Positions 1 through 13,444 of a stretch of 64,000 nucleotides of DNA are shown piece after piece. Within the stretch, counting starts at the first letter, position 1. Each line of letters starts with the position of its first letter. The stretch is taken from positions 1,704,001 through 1,768,000 of the forward strand of contig JANUWF010003379.1 of the NCBI GenBank assembly GCA_026120185.1. Direction: 5' to 3'. Source of the stretch: Voacanga thouarsii (lineage: Eukaryota > Streptophyta > Magnoliopsida > Gentianales > Apocynaceae). Both the position numbers and the translations under genes were made by a program. The notes below the pieces were generated by a model. The model worked only from the letters and a program-made list of their open reading frames with translations, made no database searches and had not been told where the DNA came from.

Positions 1-3000
1 TGGGATTGTTGTCCATTGTGTCAGAGGAATTAAGTTGCTAGTTTTAACTGGTTTCGTTTTAGTTTTCATTTGCACAAAGTACTTGTATGTCTTGGCTGCT
101 TTGTGTTTCTATTCTTTCAGGAGTGTACTATGTATTGTCCTGCATAAGATATGTGATGCTGCTGCTCCCCCCCTGCCCTCACCTCCTTTCTTTCCTCTGT
201 CTGTTTTTTTGGTTTCTCATTGTTATCTCACATTCGACTTTTTGTTAGAAGTTTTGATCTAGTATCTGAGGCTTTAGTCAATGAGTAGGTTAGCGAGCTA
301 GAAAATCAAATTGATAGCTTTGAAGCGGAGATTGAGGGCCTTTCTGTGAAGAAAGGGAAAACAAGGCCTCCTAGACTGGTAAGATAGATGAGTTAGTCTT
401 TTAAGTGAATTGCTTTAACTTTATTGTTGTTTATTAAAATGGTCTTTCTTCACCTTCTGCAGACGCATTTGGAGACATCCATTGTTCGACACAAGGCTCA
501 TATAATGAAATTAGAATTGATTTTGAGGTTATTGGACAACGATGAATTGAGTCCTGAACAAGTCAATGATGTTAAGGATTTCTTGGATGACTATGTGGAG
601 CGTAATCAGGTCAAATCCTACTAAATAGTGTATCATTTTGTTATCTTTTTAATGCTGATCAGAGAAAGATTGAATGATTGTCGGTGCGAACTTTCAGCAA
701 ATCCAAATCACTACAATTTAACTTGCAAAAACCTTTTTAAACTTATTATATATTTTAATTTTTCTATCTCCATTTTTCTTTTCCTTCTCTTCTTCACCAC
801 AACCCCCCCCCACCGTGTGCGTCTTTTTCTTCTCATCTTCATCCTCCAACACTTCAAACCAGCAGCAGCCAAGTGGTTTGAGTGCAGCAAAAAGTGGAAA
901 ACTTTCTATTCTACAATCAAGTTGGTGGCTCCGACATTAGTGGACCTGCTGCAAGTACTACAAGTTTCTTGAACATTTTTCTCGAAACTTACATTAAGGC
1001 TCTTCCATGTCTTTATATGCTTTGAAGCTAATGACATCACTTTCAGGCGGGGCTTCTAACAGGCGCCTCAGAAATGTCATGCCACTTCCAATGTCTTTTT
1101 AATTATACATCAAATGTAGTTGATGAGGTTTATGCTCGCTTTGCTTGATGGCTGATGAAGGAAAACCAGGTGCAGCCTTCACCAGACCAGAAGCTACTGC
1201 CTCTTTGTTGTAGGCTGAGTGAGAACATCCATGGCTGCCATGATGGTTTTTGGGCATTTCTAGTGAAATTTATTAGAAACTAATCGTGGATATAGATTCT
1301 TTGCAAAAAGATGAGTTGAGTAGTGGTTTCCAAAGTAAATTTTGACACCAAAATCGGCAGCATCACTGCTGGCAATGTTCGTGGCAAGTTGCTGGTGGTT
1401 AGGGGCTGATTAGGAAGAAGGAGAAGATGGGGGAAGGGGGAAAAAAGAAAAAGAGAGAAAGGGAAAAAAAGAAAAAAAGAAAAAAAATGGACTCATTAAG
1501 TATGGATGTTAATGACATTTTTGTTACTTATTGAGGGGACAAATTTGCCTTTTCAATGCTGGGTCAGAATGGATTGACTTTGATTGAAACAAATTCATAA
1601 TTTTGAGCAACTATTGAAGCACTTAGATGTTCAAGGGAGTAATGTGCTAATTGGCTAAGTTTTAAGGGGGAAAAAAATTCATTCTACCCCTTTTTTTAGT
1701 TTAATCATCCATAGCATCATTCTCATTCTTAGAAGGCAAAAACAGTAACCTGCCAGAGTTGGCATTTTTTGTATTTTTCTCTGATGCATTTGCTTTGGAA
1801 GGAGATCAATTAAAATTGCTTTCTTTGGGGTTCAGGAAATGAGATTCCTTTCCTTTTGCAGGAGGATTTTGAAGATTTTAACGATGTTGATGAGCTTTAC
1901 AGTTCTCTACCTTTAGACAAGGTGGAGTCTCTTGAAGATCTTGTTTCAATGGGCCCTCCTGGTCTTGTTAAGGTGAATTTTTCTCCCACATATCACCGTA
2001 TTTTGTTCTATTCAGCTTGGTTTGCATGCTGCTTTGTATTTTGCTTCTGCCTGAAGAGATATTTTGCATTTTCATGCTTTTTCTCTGTGCAATTGTGATT
2101 GTGTGTATATAAGTCTTAAGTTTTGTTATCTCTCATTTGCATTGATACTGGAACCTTTTACGTAGTAAAAAATGTATTCTACAAGTTACTCGCTTAATTT
2201 CTTATTGAAGGCTTCCACTGACCCATATCTGCCTCCTTGGCTGGGTGCAAGTCTTCTAAATCTCTTACCTGTAATTGTTATTTGGCAGGGTGTCAGTGCT
2301 TCTAATGCAGTTTTAAAGAATCATTTAACTACATCAACTGCTCAAGCACCTGTATGTCTTTTTCTTCCTTGCCACTTGTTAAATTGATATTTGATTTGTT
2401 TAGAATGGATTAGCTAATATTTGACTGTCAATGTGGTGGATCATCTCAAGTTTTACCAATTCATTTTCATCTTGGAGGCATCTGGATACCAAAATTGAGA
2501 GGGGTTGCTGTGTGAGGTTTACCTAGGAATGACATGAGTTCATTGTTCCTTTGGACTAGACATCTCTTATGAGGAGTATAATGAACATCTTTTATATTAA
2601 CAGCAGGGCTATAGTGCTTCTTGTTGTCTGTTTGGCTGAAATATGGTATCTATTAGGTTTGCTGGTAAATATTCATTCATCATGTTTCTATCTGTTACCC
2701 TGCCAACAGGAAAAGATAAGAAAACCTTTGTTTCTGATCTGGCATGTGTTTAGTGTCATTGTTTTCCGTCTTTCTTTGTTCAAGATAGAATGTAAGAATG
2801 AGCAAACAGTCTTCCATATCTTTGAAGAATTATTTTAGACTATTTTGAGGGAAAGGGAATATAGGAAAAGAGAGGAGACTGGTATAGTCAGCTCATTTGG
2901 TAGCTGTTGAAGGAAAGCAAATGAAAGACTAAGAATATTGTTTGGAAAAGGAAAGGAAGAGAGAGGAAGGAAAAGGGTAATTCCTGAATTTACTTGATCC

Positions 3001-6000
3001 ATGTCTTTTAATTTGGGCATAAAAGTTATATTGAAATTACAGTATTGTAGTTGCATGCAAAATCATTAAAGCTTTCTCCTTTCTCTCTGTTTTTGTGCAC
3101 TTCTGGATAGAAACAAGATTGGGCTTTTATACTCAGCTCATCCATCGTTCCCCATTCCTGTCCCTTATTCTCCCTACCCAAAGATAATCCAAACTCCCAA
3201 GACCTAATCGCTTCATTCGACTTGTTTCCTTTCCTTCCAGCTAGACCCTTAAATTGTAACAAAAGGATAGGACTTGCAACAGCATGATTTTCATAGTCAT
3301 ACACGATGTATGCCATAAAAATTAGGTGCTTCAATTGTTTGAATGACAGATTTTAAGTTGGGTGTCACAGTGAAAGAATTACTTCCACCTTTCTTCTTTT
3401 ATACCATTGTTTGTGTTTAAGTTTGTAAGTTTGACTTATTGCAATGTTCATTTGGCTGTCCTGTTTATCTTTCAAACTTGTACCTTGCTTTACTAGTTTC
3501 ATTAGTTGTGTTTTCTCTCTGCACAAAAGGATATCTTGTGCCCCACTTATTTGGCAAATTGATATCTGTTGGGCTTATGTGAAACTATCTGACATGTATA
3601 TGCATGTGAATACGCTACATGGGTTGAATGAAGGAAATGAAGGACTGTATATTGAAAAAGAACCTCCTATTAGTCAGTTTGGACCTTTACAGCTTGGATT
3701 CCAAGTGTGTTTTGTTTATTTGGCTGTACATAGGGGTTTGAGAAACTTCCATTATCCTTTAGCCTGCTTGATTTCTAGGGACATATATTGTGTCCGTGAT
3801 TTTGTTGTCAAATTCTCCCTTCTGGGCCCCCCATTCTGTCTTTTGGCCTTATGTACTTTTAATAGTATTGTTTTCATTTTTTTTTTTTGGGGGGGGGGGG
3901 CGGTTGTATTTCATGTGTTTATGTGACTTTGATATAGCATGGAAATAATACAACAGTTACTTTCTTCAGGTAGCTGTTGCATCTTCCATGCAACAGGGTT
4001 CTACTGCTCAGGAGCAAGTTGAGGAAACAGCTTCTCAGGATAGTAACTCTGAAACTGTTTTAAGGACTCCTCCTAAGAGCAGCACAGCTGGTTCTTCTGC
4101 TCCACAGACGCCTGTTGGAGGTATAGAGAAAGCATCACGAATTGTCATGTTTCTTGAACTGCTTCTGTTCTTCCTTTAGTCTAAATGCGGCTAATGTTCT
4201 CTTGAAATACAGGTGCTACTGTTCCTTCATCTCCTGTAATTGTGTCAAGTTCTGTAAAGGAAGAAGACATTGCTAGTTTCACTGGGCATAAAGCATCTCC
4301 AGCCCTTGTTGAAGGTAGTTTGAGAGGAGTTGGTAGAGGTGGCTTATCCAATCAACCATCAACTAGTATTCCCCTTAGTTCGGGAATTTCAATCCCTGGC
4401 AATGGTGCCCTTGGTTCCATTACTTCAGGTTCTGAAATAGCTAAAAAAAATATTCTTGGAGCTGAGGAAAGGCTTGGAAGTAGTGGAATGATACAGCCAC
4501 TGGCTTCCCCTCTGGGCAACAGAATGATCTTGTCCCAAGTGCCCAAGAGTGGTGATGGAATTGGGGCAACTGATGCTGGGAATATTGGTGAGACTACAAC
4601 CATGTCTGGTAGGGTCTTTTCCTCTTCAATGGTCCCTGGTATCCAATGGAGGCCTGGAAGTTCCTTTCAGAACCAGAATGAAGTGGTATGCTGTTTTCTT
4701 TGTGCACTTGTCATTTACTAATATACATGGCTTGATAAATTTCTGTTATCTATGTGATGAATATTGGTATTTACGCTAAACTTTTGAACTTATATGGTGC
4801 AAAAGATGGATATATGGTTTTTTACTCATGGTATATGTTATGCTAATATTATGTGCATTTATCATTCTTACGTTCTTGATTTTATCTCATTGTACATGTA
4901 ATATAATAAAATAGTGCCAATTATCTGCATAATGATAATTGATGCATAAAATGCATGTAAAGCCTCTTTTTATTGGAGAAAATTCAGGCCTATTTGCCAT
5001 GAAGATTATTGCTCTGTATTAACGTACTTCCGTCGAATTTTAGTCAGTGTTCTTGGTTATATGGATGAGGTATTCTTTTGTTTTGTCATCTTTGCGGCTT
5101 TTGCAACTTATTGTACTGTAGGTTGCTCTCATACATAGTTGAATAGAATTAATTATGGATGGGGCACCCTTTTTTCTCAATAACATTTCTTCTCGTACTT
5201 TAGGGACAATTTCGCGGAAGAACTGAAATTGCACCAGACCAGAGGGAGAAGTTTCTGCAGCGGTTTCAGCAGGTACAACAACAGCAGCAGAGTAATCTTC
5301 TTGGCATTCCTCTTGCTGGAGGGAACAAGCAGTTCTCTGCGCAGCAACAGAATCCTCTCTTGCAGCAGGTGATATTTTCGTTTTCTTGACATTTCCTAAA
5401 TCTAGAGTTTTGAGGATTGGTTAATGTTTTTTGAGAGAAAAAAAAGGTTTTGGGGGGTGAGAGGGGCAATGACTGTGATTATCACTTTTAGGCCACTTTC
5501 TTCTAGAAGGTTCTATTGGAGAATTGTGCTTAAGTTACCTCTTGGATAGAACATTAATTTAGTAAAATACTCCCTCCGTCCAAAAATAAGTGGCCTAATT
5601 TCTCTTTTGGTTTGTCTGAAAATAACTGTCCACTTTTTTAATGAAGGTCGTATTTAATTTTTTTTTCCAATTTTGCCCCTACACCAATTTTCCATCAATT
5701 AATTAACATTACAACTACTCATAATGAATTTATTTTAACCAAGAATGACAGCACATTGTGCTTTTTTTTTTTCAAACCTTTTTATTCCATAGAATAATCG
5801 CAAAAGAGTTTTTATTTATTAGATTGATTAGTATCTGTATTTGATATTTTTTCTCATTAAAGTCTATATCTATAGAATCCGCTGTGACATAGAAATTGAA
5901 TTAGTTGAATTTGACCTTAATGATATAATAAAAATAATAAAAAAAAAGAATCCAACCTTCCATTTTCATTTCCTTTTTTATTAACTGGTCAAACTCAGGG

Positions 6001-9000
6001 AATAAGACAAAAGTCTACTTAATTTTTCTTTCCATTATTCTCTAGTTCTTAAGAGAGGGACAGGAAATGTGAAAGAGGGAATTGAAGTGGTGGGATGTAA
6101 TTAGTGAGATGAAATTTTGTTAAAATTGAAAGGTAAAATAGACATTTGAATTCTTTTTACTATGAAATTCCACGATTTCTTAATGTGCATGGTTTTGGCA
6201 ATTAGGCCACTTATTTTTGGACATAGGGAGTATAAATTACCAGCCTTCTGCTCAAGTTACCTCTTGAGTGATGTGATGTTATGAAATCGTTTCACTTAAC
6301 TAAGTAAAATAATAACTTACTTGAAGCTGTAGCAATTTAGAAATTTCTTCAGAACCCAAGCGTGACCTTTTTTTCTAGTGGATAAAACTTGACATAGAAT
6401 CAAGGCTAAATGACAATAATCCCTGAGTAGATTTATAATTACAGGTATCACCCAGTTGTTTTCTAAAGTGTGTTCTAGAAAAAGAAGAATTTTTATTAAC
6501 GAAAGGAAGAAGAACAAGATAGAGTTTTAGTAATCCTCAAAAAGAAAAATAAGAACTACATCAAAAGAGCCTTCCAGCCTTTTTGTAATCTGATGGTTTT
6601 TCTAATATGAGTTTAAGTCATAGGCCAATTTGCCCTAGATGCTATTCCATTGTTACCAGTTGGAATACAAATTTGGAAAATTACTTAATGTAATGTAAAA
6701 AAAAAAGGCAAGGTTGCCCAGGTAACAATATCAAAACTCGGGGTGGGTCACTGTGATCTTGCTGCACAAGAAACAATATCCTTGTTTCTGTTTTCATTTG
6801 ATGTCACATCAATATCTGCAGAAGATATAAGAAGCCCGTTTGCAGTATTTGCATTTTTTTTAAGCACTTCAGTGAACTTGTGCATACAGAGCTTTAATAC
6901 ATGCATTCATATTGAAGTTCTGTGATTCTGGTATTCATAGCTTTTGGGACATGACTTCCATTATTTATTCTGATGGAGGCTATGTATGCAAACACATGCA
7001 TTATTTTTCCCCAAAATATGTAACCTTGATGCTAGAGGAGATGCATAAATAAAGGGTGTAAGTGGATAAAAATTTGTTTGAAATGAGTTTGGTTGAATGT
7101 AAAAAAATATTAAATTTGTAGGTTAGATTTGGGACCCAAGTGAGGCCAAAGAGGAAAAAAATGATGTATTGTGAGTATATGACAGTTTTTGGAAAACGGA
7201 AATTATTTAACTTATTATTATTTTAAATTAATGTGAAATTTTAGTTTGGGAAGAAAAACTATCCACTTAAAGCCAAAGTAAAACGGTAAAAAATGTTAAA
7301 TCAATTGCACAAAAGCTAAAGCGCTAAGGTGTCAGTATTATGACAATGTAGTGTCATTTGTACCCCAAAGAAACTAGTCCAGGGCAGCTGTTTTTCCAAT
7401 TTATGTGGTAGATCCTTTTACATTTTATGAAGCATCTTCTATTTCTTTCTCTTTACGTGTCCTGTGACTGTTCCATGCCAATGAAATCCAAAAAGGACTT
7501 TAATAAATCTGCCATAATGCCCCTACAACTTCACATTGGAGGAACAGATGATTTATTGATTCTTCTGACTTGAGATGAAGATAACAGTGATCTTTTCCCC
7601 ATTTTAAACAAATTATCTTGGAATAGCGTGGCCTTCTGGATGACAATCTACTTGTGTCACTTTCGGCAGCAAAGAGGCAAGTTTGTTAATGTAGTTATAG
7701 TGAAGGATTTGATAGTTATTGATTTAGTCAAAGCAAAAGGAAACGAAGGAATGGCATAAAAGGAAGAGAAAGAAAGTGTGGATTGTTCTTGGTGTAAAGT
7801 TTGTATTAGCTTTGTTTACTAAAAAATGTTATTTGTCATCTTAACTCTTTCATAATTTGTTTTGTGATAATTGAATGATTTTTTTCAGTTCAATTCTCAA
7901 AGCTCCTCTGTCTCGCCTCAACTTGGATTGGGAGTTGGGGTACAATCAGCTGGTCTTAACAATATTACATCGTCTGCCTCATTGCAGCAGCAGCCAATTT
8001 CGATCCATCAATCATCTAATCAGCAGGCGCAGATATTGGCAGGATCTAGAGATGCTGGTAACTTGAAACAGTGCATAACCATTTGCTTTCTTTTTATTTA
8101 TGATCTCTTACTAGCATTATAAGATAAGCAAATTTGACAAGCAAGGCTTTGGTTTTTGAACCATTCATCTAGTTTTGCTTGCATGATTCTACTAAGTTGC
8201 CGAAATTGCTACTCTAGGTTAAGTGGTTTGTTATCGCAAAACTCTTTTGAACTTCAGAAAATCCACAAACTTCTTTATATTAATCAATTGTTGTTAGACT
8301 TTTGTGGCCTTGCAAGTGTGTGGTAGGGTGTGTTCCAAAACATTAGGATTGTGATTTTCAATCCAGGAGAATAATGACAGTGAAATTCTGAACAGTTTTA
8401 AAAATGGAATTATGTTGCTCTGGCTATAGAGATTAGGCAGTTGCTCAATTCAGAGGAATTATGACTTACCTAAAACACATGTTGAATGTGACTTATCTCT
8501 TCATTTTGCTAATTTCAGTGCATCTAATGAATATGTTGTATTTTCAATTGTTTCAGTGTCAGTATAATGCCAATGGATATACAAAAGAGGCTAACTAAAT
8601 TGTTTCAGTATGTAGATGTTGAATAAAGGTTATTGTGTTTTGATGCAGAAGCTAGTCACACAAAAGGGGAAGAGTTGCAACAAACCGTACTTTCTGAGGA
8701 TTCTTCTTCTGAATCTGCACAAAACTCTGGGCTTGCGAAGAATCTTATGAGTGATGATGATATGCAGGGTTCATACGCATTAGATTCTGCTGTATGTTTA
8801 ATTTCCTTTCTTTATATTTCATTTATAGGAGGCTTTCTATTGTTTTCTGGTAAGGTTTCTGCAAACTGCTGTTACAACTATTTTTGGTGTTTATAAAGTC
8901 AAATGCTCATAATTTTCCTGATTTTTGACACTAGAACTTGTGTAAAGTAATTAGAACTAGACAGGATTTGTCTCTTAAAATCTGCTTTCTGTAAATCGCA

Positions 9001-12000
9001 AGGTTATTTAAAAAAAAAAAAATGCAAGGTGCTACAGAAGCTACAGATTATTCACTTTCTGTTGTTTAGGGTAATCTGCACTGGAATTTCTTTTGCTAAT
9101 ATGCACCTCATGATGCATGAAGATCCCCAAGACAGCTTGGTACTCTTCACGATTTTTTTATGCATCACCTTGCTTGGGCATATATTATAGATCACAATCA
9201 TATGGGTCAATTTTGGATCAATGTACTGAGATTCCGTGTAAGAAATCTGCTATGTTCACAGGACAGTTCACCATGTAATGCAACATGATATGCGCCTGCA
9301 TCATAAACTCTAATAACATGTAGAAAGGATGTATGATGCCATAGATAAACTTTCGCGTCATGATATATGCTGTTAAGGAAACTAGTTAGTAAAGATATGT
9401 TTTTAACATCCATATTTTTGTTTTATAGTTTGATTGTTTTCTCTAAATACACTTTTAGTACCAAATTTGCAGATATTTACACACTTAATGTTTTTTCTCT
9501 ACTATTGCTTATGCTCTCCAAATTGATTGCGAAGGTTCACTTCTGCAGTTTCAGTTGGAGGTGGAAGGTGCTGTACCATGTGGACAAGCTTTTTGGAATC
9601 ATAATCACAAATATGTTAATATGATCTGACATGTTTACAGAATTTGTCTCTTAGATATATGATAAACTATGTTTGGGATACATTGGATGGAATATATAGT
9701 TTTTATATGGGATTAGACCATCCATCTTTATCAATACTTGGTATCATAGAGATATATTCGCCTCATATGCAAGTTTATTTTGATGAAATACCTGTAGTAG
9801 ACTTACTAGAAACATCAATGTTCCATGTAGCATTTGCAAAAGGTAGTCAGTTTGAGAATGTTAGAGAATGCTAGGTTAATGTCAAGCAAGTTTGGCAGAG
9901 GTCTAAAGTGACGTGTATTATGGCACACTTTTTGGAAAAGTTACGAATCTGTTAGTTTGCGTTTGCCCTCTGCCATCAAACAATAATCCAAGCTTTGTCC
10001 ATTGCTGCTGTTAAAATTATTTAAAAATTTCAATCCATAGATTGTGTTGCTTCCTTGGTTGGTCTTGTTAAAGTGTTGCTAACTGAAAATTGATTTGTCT
10101 CCATGTTCTTGGCCAGTCTATTTAATTTGTTTCTATCTTGTATATGTGGAAAAGTTACAACAGGATGTTTAAATTGAGGAACCATGTGGGTGAAGGAGAT
10201 TGAAGCATGGGATATTGGGATTTGGAAAGAATTTATTTCTTAATAATGAGTGTGCCACTGGGTGGGTGTAGGACTATTCTTCCCAGCATACCCCTAGTTT
10301 ACAAAAGGACTATTAGAATCCCTGATTTTAGATATGGCAAACGGCAAAATCTTCCTTGATGATTATATACTGCATAAACTACATTTGTTTATCAAATGCT
10401 AATTTGCCCGTTATATGTCAATTTTGATGCTCTTTTGTGGAAATTAGATGTTTAGCTGAGGGATGCTTTGTGGGTGATCCTAGGTTTTGTAATGTGCTCT
10501 TAAAGAGATAGTTCAGATTAAATTATTTTTATCAGTTTATAGGTATTCTGATTTAAAATGGATGGGAAACAATTTCAAAGTATCATCCTGTAAGTTATAT
10601 GTTTTCTTAGTACTTGGGGCCTCCTTTTTACCATTTACTTTTGTTCCTTCTTTTTCATATTTCACTTGTTACTCATCCTTTATTTATAGTAAATTCTATT
10701 GGAAAATGCAGACTGATGAGCTCCTTAGGATTTTATTCTTCTAATGAGGAAGTCTGTAATGCAAAGTGCTTGCAATTATTAATGGATTTATATTTGTCAT
10801 CATTGTGGTCATATTGTCGTATAAATTCACATTATTGATAATCTAATGTTGGGGGAGCCTTGTATTCTGCAGGCTGGAGTAGGCAATCTCACAGAATCAT
10901 CAATTTCGAGGGACATTGATTTATCTCCTGGGCAACCATTGCAATCTAGTCAGAATTCTGGAAGTCTTGGTGTCATTGGTCGAAGAAGTGTAGCTGACCT
11001 TGGTGCTATTGGCGATAACCTTAGTGTGTCTACTCCAAATTCTGGGGGAATGCATGATCAGTTGTACAACCTGCAGATGCTTGAGGCTTCCTTTTACAAG
11101 CTTCCGCAACCCAAAGATGTTGAACGTGCAAAGAGCTATACTCCGGTAGTAACAAACTCTTTTATCACCTTAATTCCGTAGTTGTTTATGCTATTTCTGA
11201 GTGAAAATATCCCCTTGCTTTTGACAGAGACATCCTGTGGTGACTCCTGCAAGCTATCCTCAGGTCCAGGCACCAATTGTCAACAATCCTGCCTTCTGGG
11301 AACGGCTTGGAGCTGATAACTACGGAACTGACACCTTATTCTTTGCATTTTACTATCAGCAGGTAGGTTCAAGTTGTTCATTTATATACTTGAACATCAG
11401 CGTCTTTACGCCACTGAATTTCCTAAATGGAAATCCTTTTCTACAGAATACTTACCAACAGTATCTGGCTGCTAAGGAGTTGAAGAAGCAATCGTGGAGA
11501 TATCACAGGAAATACAATACGTGGTTTCAGCGGCATGAGGAGCCAAAAGTTGCTACAGACGACTTTGAACAGGGAACATATGTGTACTTTGATTTCCATA
11601 TTGCCAATGATGAACAGCATGGATGGTATGCATATCTAAGTCTCACATTTCCATTGTATATTTATATGCATGTTTTAATCTGTTCCTAAATGCACCATAT
11701 TCCTTTTTGGTTTGTGTTCTTTTAGGCTGATTAATAGCTTAAGTTATTTGTCGCATTCATGATGCTGTTGTATTTATCATTTTCTTTCTTTGATATTTGC
11801 AAATTTGTTCTCTTTGACTCCCCCCCCCGCGCGCGCGCGCGCGTGTAAGGCAATTTACTGCCAACAATTAAATTCATTTCCACCCTTTATTCCAACCAGT
11901 TCATAAGGGTTAAATCTACTTATCACCCCTGAATTCTTACCCCTACGCCAATATTCTCCCTAAACTCTGTCAATTTGGGCCCTTCCCTCTCACGGCTTCC

Positions 12001-13444
12001 AAATATTAAAAGAATTTGTTCTTTGTTTTAAAGGTTAGAAATTTTTGCGAGATTTAACATGAAGACAGTGCAAAGCCCTTTATGTGATCTTCCTCATCTC
12101 TCATTTAACCCAACCCTAAATCCAAATGCCTCCAACTTCTGATCTGACAACCTTCCACTGGCAATACCCCATCCTCTTCATTCTCTCCTCCTGCTTGATG
12201 CCACCTATTGTTCTCTCTGGTCTGTCATCTCTATACCTCGTCTTTGGTTCTCTCTGGTCATTTGCTACCTCAACTGCCACTTTTCTTCGGTCCTCTCTTC
12301 CCCACTCTTTGGTCTTTTCCACCCCTCTCCCCATCCCTCTACCCCTCCCTCTTCATCTTCCTCTTCCTCTTCCTCTTCATCTGGTCTTGTCTGTCATCTT
12401 TTCTTCCCATACCCTCTTCCTTTTTGTTGTCCATTGTGCCTTTGTCTTTTCCCTCGCTATTGCCACAACCTCATCTTCCACCTACCTTAACCCATAGCAC
12501 TGGTGCCTCTGGCTGCTGCTTGATTGGAGAATGATTATTTGTCTCTACTATGGCAAGTTTTTGTTTGAGCAATTAGTTGTTTGCTGTTGGGGTGAGAGGG
12601 ACTTGGCCCTTGGCAGTAGTAGTGGTACCAATAGAACAGAAGGCACTCTCTATGCTTTTGTAGGATTGGGATAATTTAGATGATACTTTGGGAATTAATA
12701 ACCACAATTCTAATACATTGGATTTCTTTTCTAATAATTTCATTGAAAATAATTTTGACATTGAGAGCCTCTTTCTAGGGATCTAGACTTCAGAGAATGC
12801 TTGGTATTTCAATATTGTCAAAGGGCAAATTATTGTTTTTGAATAAAATTAAGTGGCATTGTAGATATTTTACACAAAAGTCAACTCCATTACCGAAGGT
12901 TCAATTACTGTGGGAAGGCAGGGATAAATAGATTAGAAAGAGAGGTTAGGCCGGTGTCAGCACAGGAATTAGAGCCGTGTGTATTATCTGGGTTTATAAT
13001 CCTGTTTTAATAATGATTTTCGGGATTGTGGCATTTTAGTGGTTGAAGTTGACATTTTATTTTTTGAAGTGATGCTTATGGTTATCATTTGCTGTTAGTG
13101 TGAATGTGAATTCCATGCAAGGGTGACCCCACCGCTGCCCCTCCCCCACCCCCACAAAAAAAAAAAAAAAAGATTTGTTATTTCAGTACTAAAATCTGAC
13201 ACAAATAAATTACTATACTAATAGGAACTGGTATGCACATGGCTATATATGCTCGCATATTTATACTGTGCATATTTACCCCCCAGTATGTACAAGGAAT
13301 TTTGCATTTTTCACGAGGAAATTTTATGTGGTCACTCTTTTGAGATAATGATTGTTGTTTCTTTTTCTCTTGGTCAGGTGCCAGAGAATCAAGACTGAGT
13401 TCACGTTTGAGTACAATTATCTTGAAGACGAGCTTATAGTGTAG
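1..13444 (+). CDS. NOT3: CCR4-NOT complex subunit 3 (NOT3), 5'-truncated by window edge
   Basis: NOT3 is a subunit of the CCR4-NOT complex, which deadenylates mRNA in the cytoplasm and also acts in transcription. Exons read from splice sites and frame continuity are 289-378, 463-609, 1862-1972, 2289-2351, 3970-4120, 4213-4685, 5204-5368, 7889-8057, 8649-8791, 10873-11145, 11228-11362, 11447-11625 and 13378-13444 (stop TAG). They join in frame to 721 residues. The first three visible exons carry the end of the N-terminal coiled-coil Not3 domain ([36 protein letters not shown]). Exons 4-9 encode a Ser/Gly/Gln-rich linker. The last four encode the C-terminal NOT box ([47 protein letters not shown], ending LEDELIV). 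Plant NOT3 is usually close to 900 residues, so roughly the first 170 lie upstream of the window; bases 1-288 look intronic. No disruption is seen. Confidence 0.95.
610..1861 (+). other. NOT3 intron, 1.25 kb
   Basis: The intron runs from GT at 610 to AG at 1860-1861 between two phase-0 exons. It contains a C-run near 803-811 and a purine-rich tract near 1418-1488 of GGGAA/AAAGA type. No coding segment or transposon end was recognised in it. Confidence 0.85.
2352..3969 (+). other. NOT3 intron, 1.6 kb
   Basis: The intron lies between the 63-bp exon and the exon starting at 3970. Nothing coding is convincing; the longest open frame (3444-3926) has no recognisable motif and is crossed by a T-run followed by a G-run at about 3879-3902. 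Confidence 0.8.
5369..7888 (+). other. NOT3 intron, 2.5 kb, enlarged by a MITE
   Basis: This is the longest visible NOT3 intron, from GT at 5369 to AG at 7887-7888. About a quarter of it is the inverted-repeat element at 5570-6230. The rest is AT-rich with no recognisable coding sequence. Confidence 0.85.
5570..6230. mobile_element. Stowaway/mariner-type MITE in a NOT3 intron
   Basis: The left end starts CTCCCTCCGTCC and continues AAAAATAAGTGGCCTAATT. The right end (to 6230) is its reverse complement apart from a short mismatch (ACATAGGGAG against ACGGAGGGAG). A TA dinucleotide flanks each side (5568-5569 and 6231-6232), the target duplication of Tc1/mariner elements. There is no transposase, so it is non-autonomous. 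At 661 bp it is long for the class. Confidence 0.85.
8792..10872 (+). other. NOT3 intron, 2.1 kb
   Basis: The intron separates the exon ending GCT at 8791 from the exon starting at 10873. It is AT-rich. The open frames within it (for example 9644-9874) have no family signature, and no transposon end was identified. Confidence 0.8.
11626..13377 (+). other. Last NOT3 intron, 1.75 kb, with simple-sequence tracts
   Basis: The intron splits a TGG codon (TG at 11624-11625, G at 13378). It contains a C-run followed by an alternating CG tract at about 11821-11843, a CT-rich stretch with CTTCCT-type repeats near 12320-12380, and a C/A-rich run near 13128-13171. No coding sequence is recognised. Confidence 0.8.

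Noticed and set aside
1..288. Possible additional upstream NOT3 exon
   Set aside because: No segment continues the expected N-terminal sequence; pyrimidine-rich DNA and stops fit an intron ending with AG at 287-288.
3444..3926. 160-codon open frame inside a NOT3 intron
   Set aside because: Hydrophobic, no motif, ends across a T/G homopolymer, and is bounded by good NOT3 splice sites.
12126..12534. Two overlapping open frames rich in Leu, Ser and Pro
   Set aside because: They lie in the last NOT3 intron over a CT-rich low-complexity tract; there is no domain and no splice continuity with NOT3.
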